Shown here one piece after another: positions 52,587-56,891 of a DNA stretch of 56,891 nucleotides. Positions within the stretch are counted from its first letter, which is position 1. The number at the start of each line of letters is the position of its first letter. The notes beneath the pieces are model-generated. The model had not been told where the DNA came from. It made no database searches and saw only the letters and a list, made by a program, of their open reading frames with translations. The DNA lies in contig SVDR01000005.1 in assembly GCA_015057755.1 (NCBI GenBank), forward strand, positions 1 through 56,891, read 5' to 3'. The translations under genes and the position numbers were made by a program. This DNA comes from Lachnoclostridium sp. (GTDB taxonomy: Bacteria; Bacillota_A; Clostridia; Lachnospirales; Lachnospiraceae).

Positions 52587-53056
52587 GTCCCCCCTTCTTC
52601 TATATTTGTTTCTATGGCACCGTCGATTAATTTTAATAACTCGAGTGCACTGCGAAAGGTTTTCTTTATCCCTTTTTCTGCCCACACGACTTCACCTTGC
52701 CAAGTGGAATGCTGTCGGTATTTTACATGAACAACAAATGTTCCAAGTGGTCCTATTTGCTCTAAAATGGTATTACTGTCTGCCACTTGCAAGACCTCCT
52801 CTCTTTTCTCTGTCGTGCTTCCAGATTCAAATTGTCGAAGCTTTGTAGTTCTTTGCGGATAACCGATCTTGTCGCATAATCGTTCGATTACTAACACGAT
52901 CTGTTCTATCTTTCCAAACTCAATCGCACCTCGATGAAATTTGTGATATATTCTACCGATATAATTATCATCCCAAACCCGATCAATACAGATTACTGCA
53001 AGATTCGGTGCAGAAATATTAACATTCATCCAATCCATACCGCACTTTCTTTTCAC
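52583..53056 (-). CDS. Hypothetical pilus-operon leader protein
   Basis: A protein of about 157 aa that overlaps the tip adhesin gene by 4 bases (ATGA), so it opens the operon. A recognisable core reads VNISAPNLAVICIDRVWDDNYIGRIYHKF and, near the end, FVVHVKYRQHSTWQGEVVWAEKG with a helical tail. No signal peptide is present, so it acts inside the cell. The start is uncertain (GTG 53056, ATG 53038 or 53029). The function is unknown; regulation of the pilus genes is possible. Confidence 0.72.
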   Translation of the reverse strand: MKRKCGMDWMNVNISAPNLAVICIDRVWDDNYIGRIYHKFHRGAIEFGKIEQIVLVIERLCDKIGYPQRTTKLRQFESGSTTEKREEVLQVADSNTILEQIGPLGTFVVHVKYRQHSTWQGEVVWAEKGIKKTFRSALELLKLIDGAIETNIEEGGT

Positions 53057-53074
53057 TTCAACCTATTAACATAA

Positions 53075-53117
53075 TAACAAAAGGACTCTCACGAGATACC
53101 TCGCACAGAGTCCTTTT
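53075..53117 (-). terminator. Terminator of the BTAD regulator gene
   Basis: AAAAGGACTCT (53079-53089) pairs with AGAGTCCTTTT (53107-53117), followed by UUGUUAU on the minus strand. It separates the regulator from the pilus operon. Confidence 0.87.
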
Positions 53118-53131
53118 CGTTGCATTTTATT

Positions 53132-54385
53132 TTAATTTTGAGGGGTTTGCCTCATCCAAACCGTCTTTCCGTTCTTAAATGAGATATGACCATCGGTCTC
53201 TACAGTCTCCAATATGGAAGATGTATAATATTCTAATTCACAATTCGAATTCCTGTTTGCCTTTTTAAAATTCTTGCGAATACGTGTAAAAATACGCTCA
53301 CAATCTTCTTTCTTTGTTCCGTTCAACAGGATTAAAAACTGATTCTCGCTATACCGTGTAAAACTATCACCCTTTCTTAATACACGGCCGATGGTATCCT
53401 GTAAAATGTCACCTGCCCGCGGGCTCTTTTGACCGGATGGTTTCAGATAATAGACTCCGCATACCATAAGGAATATCGATTGACCGCTTCGCTCGATCAA
53501 ACGACATGTATATCGGTAGATATCTAAGAATCCCGGATATGTACAGTAGTAAGCCCCGCTTAAGCTTCCCTCTTCCTTTAGACGAGTCTGAATTTGCAGG
53601 ATCGACTCTGACGGATTTGTGATACTTCTTGCCATAGACTGAATATTATCCAGCTGTTTCTGCGATGGTCTATAGCCAAGTTCATCAAAATACTGCTTAA
53701 CGGTATGATGATACAACTTGTATGCATCTGAATATCGTTTCATATGCTGGAGTGCCAAAATTTGGCCCGACTGCCATTCATCATACGGATAAAGCTCAGC
53801 CGCTTTCGAATAAATCTCATATAACGCTTGATAGTTCTGCTCTTTCTCCAGAATTTTCGCCAACTCCTGGATACACTTGGAGTAAAGTTTCTTTAAGCGC
53901 AAACGCTCCTCAAGAATCCACGGTCGAATCGTTCTTCCTTCCAAAAACTCCAATTCATAGCTGTAAAACGCCCGGAATAAACATTTCCTTTGAACAGCCT
54001 CACCTGCATTCTCTGCCTCTGAAACCATAGTTTCAAACTCTATTACATCAAGCTCTACCGGTATTTCCTCATTCCACTTGTAGACACCATTTTTAATATG
54101 AAAAAACTCTTCCTGATCCACGCCCGTCTGCTTCAATGTACGCTTTAAGCGATACACCAAACTGTCTATACTATGATTCTTATCGTCTACGGAATCGTCT
54201 TCATACAACATTTGCAGAATCTGTTCTCTGGAGATACCATTTTTCTTATATCTCAGCAAAATCTGAAATAATTCCATCAGCTTGGAGTTGCCAAACTTTT
54301 CCAAATTTAAATTCTCATCGCCATACATGATAGAAAACTCGTTCAACATGTATACTCTTAACGTTTTATCTGTAGTATTCTCCAT
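53132..54385 (-). CDS. SARP/BTAD-type transcriptional regulator with degenerate GGDEF-like tail
   Basis: A 417-aa regulator. The N-terminal winged helix (LRVYMLNEFSIMYGD, KLMELFQILLRYKKNGISREQIL) is followed by the BTAD helical-repeat domain (about 105-255). The last third resembles a GGDEF domain whose active-site loop is RYSENQFLILLNG instead of GGDEF, so it should not make c-di-GMP. ATG 54385 follows GGAGGA. It sits just upstream of the pilus operon and is its likely controller; this is inferred from position. Confidence 0.85.
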   Translation of the reverse strand: MENTTDKTLRVYMLNEFSIMYGDENLNLEKFGNSKLMELFQILLRYKKNGISREQILQMLYEDDSVDDKNHSIDSLVYRLKRTLKQTGVDQEEFFHIKNGVYKWNEEIPVELDVIEFETMVSEAENAGEAVQRKCLFRAFYSYELEFLEGRTIRPWILEERLRLKKLYSKCIQELAKILEKEQNYQALYEIYSKAAELYPYDEWQSGQILALQHMKRYSDAYKLYHHTVKQYFDELGYRPSQKQLDNIQSMARSITNPSESILQIQTRLKEEGSLSGAYYCTYPGFLDIYRYTCRLIERSGQSIFLMVCGVYYLKPSGQKSPRAGDILQDTIGRVLRKGDSFTRYSENQFLILLNGTKKEDCERIFTRIRKNFKKANRNSNCELEYYTSSILETVETDGHISFKNGKTVWMRQTPQN

Positions 54386-54490
54386 CAAGAATCCTCCATC
54401 TGAAAGTTCACTAAACCTTCTGGGCATAAACCCTCATATTAAGCTTCATTATAACAATACTTTATTATTTAGTAAATATGACTTTGGATT

Positions 54491-55405
54491 CTATTTAAAA
54501 TACTCTTGCAGCAACTCTCCCAACAGCTTTATATCTTCCTGGCTCAGTTCTCTTCTCGACCTTTCCAAACCATCTCCCTCATTTACCCGAGATTTCGATG
54601 CGCACAAATCCGTTTTCGTCTGCTCCCTGCTTGCCGCGATCTGTTCCAGACTCTGTTTCAGTCCATCAATACTTCGCCTTAACTCCTCCTCCGGTGCAGG
54701 ATCATTGTCTCGTTTCCTATTGCCCGGCATCGGAACCGCCATAAGCTTTTTCTGTTTCCTCTTTGATAATGCCGGAAACTTCTTCTGAACAAAACTCTGT
54801 TCTTCTTTCTTATCTACATCCTTATTATCAATACCGGCTTCCACGCCTGCCTCATTCGCTACGTTTTCATCCACAACCTTCAGTTTTCTATCTACATTTC
54901 TAAAATAATGAGGTGCGTTATCCACATAGTCCACCAGACAATCCGTCAGCTGCTGACGCTTTACAGATACATTCACAGTATTGTCCACCAACACCAAAAA
55001 CAATCCGGTCAAAATTCCCATGGTTCCATACAGTACAATATAATATGAATCACAGCGGTACCAATATGCGCCAAAAGCTGCCAGCCCGCCAATCAAGAAA
55101 CATACAAGCATCGCCTGCAAAGACAGATTGTCCCAACCGTCCAAGGACAATTTCATAAAACGGAAACTATAAAGCTGCTTCTCTATGTACGCATTCGTAT
55201 TTCGGATCCCATGGCTCAACATAAGCATATTTTCTGTTTTTTGTCGGAACAACCTCAGATTCTTATTTTTCGTCAATGCCATGTTCCCTGTTGCTTTAAT
55301 TAATCTTTTGTAGAGGCTGCTTGTCACAAGCTTGCTGATCACGCCCAGGCCACATACTGCCGCCAACACGTATAACACTCTTCCTGTCTGTAAAAACTGT
55401 AACAT
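54491..55405 (-). CDS. Hypothetical membrane protein
   Basis: A 304-aa protein. The N-terminal half has hydrophobic helices (VLYVLAAVCGLGVISKLV, MLVCFLIGGLAAFGAYWY, YIVLYGTMGILTGLFLVLVDN). The C-terminal half is long, charged and probably coiled (REQTKTDLCASKSRVNEGD). No known domain was recognised. The ATG at 55405 is preferred to the ORF start at 55465. It lies between mtnN and the BTAD regulator in the same direction and may be linked to the pilus system. Confidence 0.65.
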   Translation of the reverse strand: MLQFLQTGRVLYVLAAVCGLGVISKLVTSSLYKRLIKATGNMALTKNKNLRLFRQKTENMLMLSHGIRNTNAYIEKQLYSFRFMKLSLDGWDNLSLQAMLVCFLIGGLAAFGAYWYRCDSYYIVLYGTMGILTGLFLVLVDNTVNVSVKRQQLTDCLVDYVDNAPHYFRNVDRKLKVVDENVANEAGVEAGIDNKDVDKKEEQSFVQKKFPALSKRKQKKLMAVPMPGNRKRDNDPAPEEELRRSIDGLKQSLEQIAASREQTKTDLCASKSRVNEGDGLERSRRELSQEDIKLLGELLQEYFK

Positions 55406-55551
55406 AATCTGCTTCCCCTTTCTCTCTCCGACTTTCTGCCGGAACATGGTTCTCATTATAACCACCTAGAAAAAATTTGAGAAGCCCTCGAAGCCCAGAA
55501 TCGTTCGTCAAATACCGGGAGAATTCGGGAAATGCACCCCTCTTTCTTCCT

Positions 55552-55593
55552 AAATATAATAGCCCGGTCAGAGAATCTCTTCTCCAACCGGGC
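55552..55593 (-). terminator. Terminator of mtnN
   Basis: GCCCGGT (55562-55568) pairs with ACCGGGC (55587-55593), with additional pairing between GAGAATCTC-type segments. It is followed by a TATTATATTT tract on the minus strand. Confidence 0.75.
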
Positions 55594-55616
55594 CCTCGCC
55601 AATCAGTTTTAATTAA

Positions 55617-56309
55617 TTATAATTCCGCGATCATTGCTGCCATCAGACGTACAGAATTTTCAACAGCCTTTGCTTCAAACTCACTGTAATCCATATTTGC
55701 ACTGTCGTCTGCCTTATCAGAAATCGCACGAACAACCAGATACGGAATATTGTTCAGGTAAGCTGCCTGCGCAATAGCAGCGCCTTCCATCTCTGTACAA
55801 TACGCATCGAAATTATCCTGAATCCAGTTCTTCTTCTCTTTGCTGCTGATAAACTGATCACCACTTGCAACACGTCCGCAAAATACCTGAATATTCGGAT
55901 TTGCCTTCTTGCTGCATTCCTCTGCCAATGCTCTCAACTTCTCATCAGCCGGAAACTCCTTGATTCCCATCTGCGGAATCTCGCCCAGTGGATAACCAAA
56001 ACCAGTTGCATCCACATCATGCTGAACGGAACCTGTCGCCAGAACAATATCTCCGATATTGATCTCATTTCTTAAAGAACCCGCGATACCCGTGTTAATG
56101 ATTCCTTCCACCTGGTAACGATCCACCAGAATCTGGCTGCAAATACCTGCATTTACCTTTCCAATACCGGAACGAACCACTACAACCTCTTTACCCTTAA
56201 TCGTTCCCTGATAAAATGTCATACCCGCCACAGTCTGCGCCTGCGGATTCTCCATCATTTCACGAAGTTCCTTAACCTCAACTTCCATCGCGCCAATAAT
56301 ACCAAGCAT
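55617..56309 (-). CDS. mtnN: 5'-methylthioadenosine/S-adenosylhomocysteine nucleosidase
   Basis: A 230-aa nucleosidase. The N-terminal MLGIIGAMEVEV carries the catalytic Glu, EMEGAAIAQAAY holds the substrate-ribose Glu, and RAISDKADD holds the catalytic Asp. It cleaves adenine from methylthioadenosine and S-adenosylhomocysteine, feeding methionine salvage and autoinducer-2 precursors. AGGAGG precedes the ATG. Confidence 0.96.
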   Translation of the reverse strand: MLGIIGAMEVEVKELREMMENPQAQTVAGMTFYQGTIKGKEVVVVRSGIGKVNAGICSQILVDRYQVEGIINTGIAGSLRNEINIGDIVLATGSVQHDVDATGFGYPLGEIPQMGIKEFPADEKLRALAEECSKKANPNIQVFCGRVASGDQFISSKEKKNWIQDNFDAYCTEMEGAAIAQAAYLNNIPYLVVRAISDKADDSANMDYSEFEAKAVENSVRLMAAMIAEL

Positions 56310-56392
56310 TCTATCGTCCTCCTAATAATAATTCTTATCTCAATTTTATTCTCTATATTTTCATAAACCAAGTATATCAGAAATGTGAAAAC

Positions 56393-56422
56393 TTGACAAC
56401 ACAGTCCATCTACGGGTATAAT
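56393..56422 (+). promoter_or_regulatory. Promoter of the TSCPD gene
   Basis: TTGACA (56393-56398), an 18-base spacer and TATAAT (56417-56422), upstream of AAAGGAGG. Confidence 0.85.
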
Positions 56423-56467
56423 TATCTTAACTAATTAATCACAAGATATTTAAAGGAGGTTTTTCCC

Positions 56468-56713
56468 ATGGTTTATAAGACATTTGGCACCTGTTCCCGT
56501 GAAATCAACTTTGAAGTTGTTGACAACAAAGTTACAAACCTTAGCTTCGTAGGTGGCTGCAACGGTAACCTTCAGGGTATCGGTAAACTCGTAGAGGGTA
56601 TGGATATCGATGAAGTTATCGCAAGAGTAGAAGGCATCAAGTGTGGCGCTCGCCAGACATCCTGCCCGGATCAGCTTGCACAGGCACTTAAAAAGTACAA
56701 AGCAGAAAATTAA
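56468..56713 (+). CDS. TSCPD domain protein (TIGR03905-like)
   Basis: An 81-aa protein ending in the motif TSCPDQLAQAL, with paired cysteines also in GGCNGN and IKCG. TSCPD domains occur at the C-terminus of some ribonucleotide reductases and as small free proteins of unknown function, probably metal- or redox-linked. AAAGGAGG precedes the ATG. It stands alone. Confidence 0.9.
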   Translation: MVYKTFGTCSREINFEVVDNKVTNLSFVGGCNGNLQGIGKLVEGMDIDEVIARVEGIKCGARQTSCPDQLAQALKKYKAEN

Positions 56714-56768
56714 TTTATATGATTTAGGCGCATAAGAAGGGGCTGTTGCAAAAGTAGCTAATTGGGCT

Positions 56769-56791
56769 ACTGGAGCTTCAGCTCCTTTTTT
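56769..56791 (+). terminator. Hairpin with T-run at the IS left end
   Basis: GGAGC-TTCA-GCTCC (56772-56785) is followed by six T. It probably shields the transposase from outside transcription and ends the TSCPD transcript. Confidence 0.75.
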
Positions 56792-56849
56792 GCGCGTAAA
56801 AAAAGAAAAGCAGGCTCCGAAGAACCTGCGATTCATGGTATAATAAGTT

Positions 56850-56891
56850 ATGACGAGTAACTTAAAACACACTAAAAATTATACCGAACTT
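56850..56891 (+). CDS. Transposase N-terminus (IS1182-like), cut by the window edge
   Basis: The ATG at 56850 opens a frame reading MTSNLKHTKNYTEL to the window end, which resembles the start of clostridial IS1182 transposases (usually KNYTEL followed by YQLxLPL). Only 14 codons are visible, so the family call rests mainly on the inverted repeat. No clear ribosome-binding site is seen. Confidence 0.55.
   Translation, partial: MTSNLKHTKNYTEL

Larger units (their letters stand above)
56739..56891 (+). mobile_element. Left end of an IS1182-like insertion sequence
   Basis: GGGGCTGTTGCAAAAGTAGC at about 56739 matches the terminal inverted repeat type of IS1182-family elements. It is followed by hairpins (GGAGC-TTCA-GCTCC with six T; GCAGG/CCTGC), a TATAAT box near 56840 and the start of a transposase-like ORF at 56850. 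The right end lies outside the window. Confidence 0.65.

Noticed and set aside
56450..56872. Minus-strand ORF across the right edge
   Set aside because: It is antisense to the TSCPD gene and the IS end and shows no family features; the plus-strand frame is better supported.
1..56891. tRNA, rRNA and other structural RNA genes
   Set aside because: No cloverleaf with the expected T-loop pattern and no rRNA-like stretch was noticed, though a covariance-model scan could still find a small RNA.

Overview
The window looks like a chromosome segment of an anaerobic gut-type Firmicute of the Lachnospiraceae (Clostridia). The evidence is moderate GC content, strong AGGAGG ribosome-binding sites, sigma-A promoters, an anaerobe oxygen-defence set (flavodiiron protein, high-molecular-weight rubredoxin, superoxide reductase), TPP and FMN riboswitches, MecA, and a sortase-assembled pilus. 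The genus cannot be fixed from the sequence alone. No rRNA, tRNA or CRISPR was seen. About 58 genes are supported, most on the minus strand.

Left part (1-15 kb). Two copies of the 3' part of an Rpn-type nuclease gene form a direct repeat. Next come a DUF362 protein, an aldo/keto reductase that has lost its N-terminal half by a deletion ending at a DUF2974 alpha/beta-hydrolase gene, and a TPP-riboswitch operon for uptake of a thiamine pyrimidine precursor (thiamine-binding protein, ThiX, ThiY, ThiZ). After a DMT-family transporter and a pair of half-size permeases comes a redox island: GNAT, rubredoxin-flavoprotein, flavodiiron protein, SDR, thioredoxin, a Crp/Fnr regulator and superoxide reductase. 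Three near-identical GTGA-N5-TCAC palindromes lie in the three intergenic regions of this island, which suggests a local regulon of the Crp/Fnr protein.

Middle (15-42 kb). A run of twelve minus-strand genes with short gaps extends from an FMN-riboswitch-controlled ribU down to trmL. It holds tsaC/sua5, dCMP deaminase, a B12-radical-SAM protein, nth, an exonuclease, a 39-residue membrane peptide, a VanW protein, an AIR-synthase-like fragment, a RAM-only Lrp protein and an aminotransferase. Upstream are an amidase, a GH18 protein, and an unusual protein kinase fused to a MinD/ParA-like domain with a free-standing ParA-like partner. Then come mecA, a DUF1858 protein, a small 2[4Fe-4S] ferredoxin, a CbiK-like chelatase, a MerR regulator, the classic gdpP-rplI-dnaB operon, DAHP synthase and a DUF885 lipoprotein.

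Right part (42-57 kb). After a second, intact Rpn nuclease lies the most interesting locus: an eight-gene pilus operon (43.6-53 kb). Its order (large tip protein, a 91-residue protein, a signal-peptidase-like protein, major pilin, class B sortase, LPATG base pilin, second sortase) matches the streptococcal FCT order cpa-sipA-fctA-srtC-fctB. As in streptococcal SipA, the signal-peptidase homologue has lost both catalytic residues (Ser to Gly, Lys to Gly). A BTAD/SARP regulator with a degenerate GGDEF-like tail sits just upstream. The window ends with mtnN, a TSCPD protein, and the left end of an IS1182-like insertion sequence.
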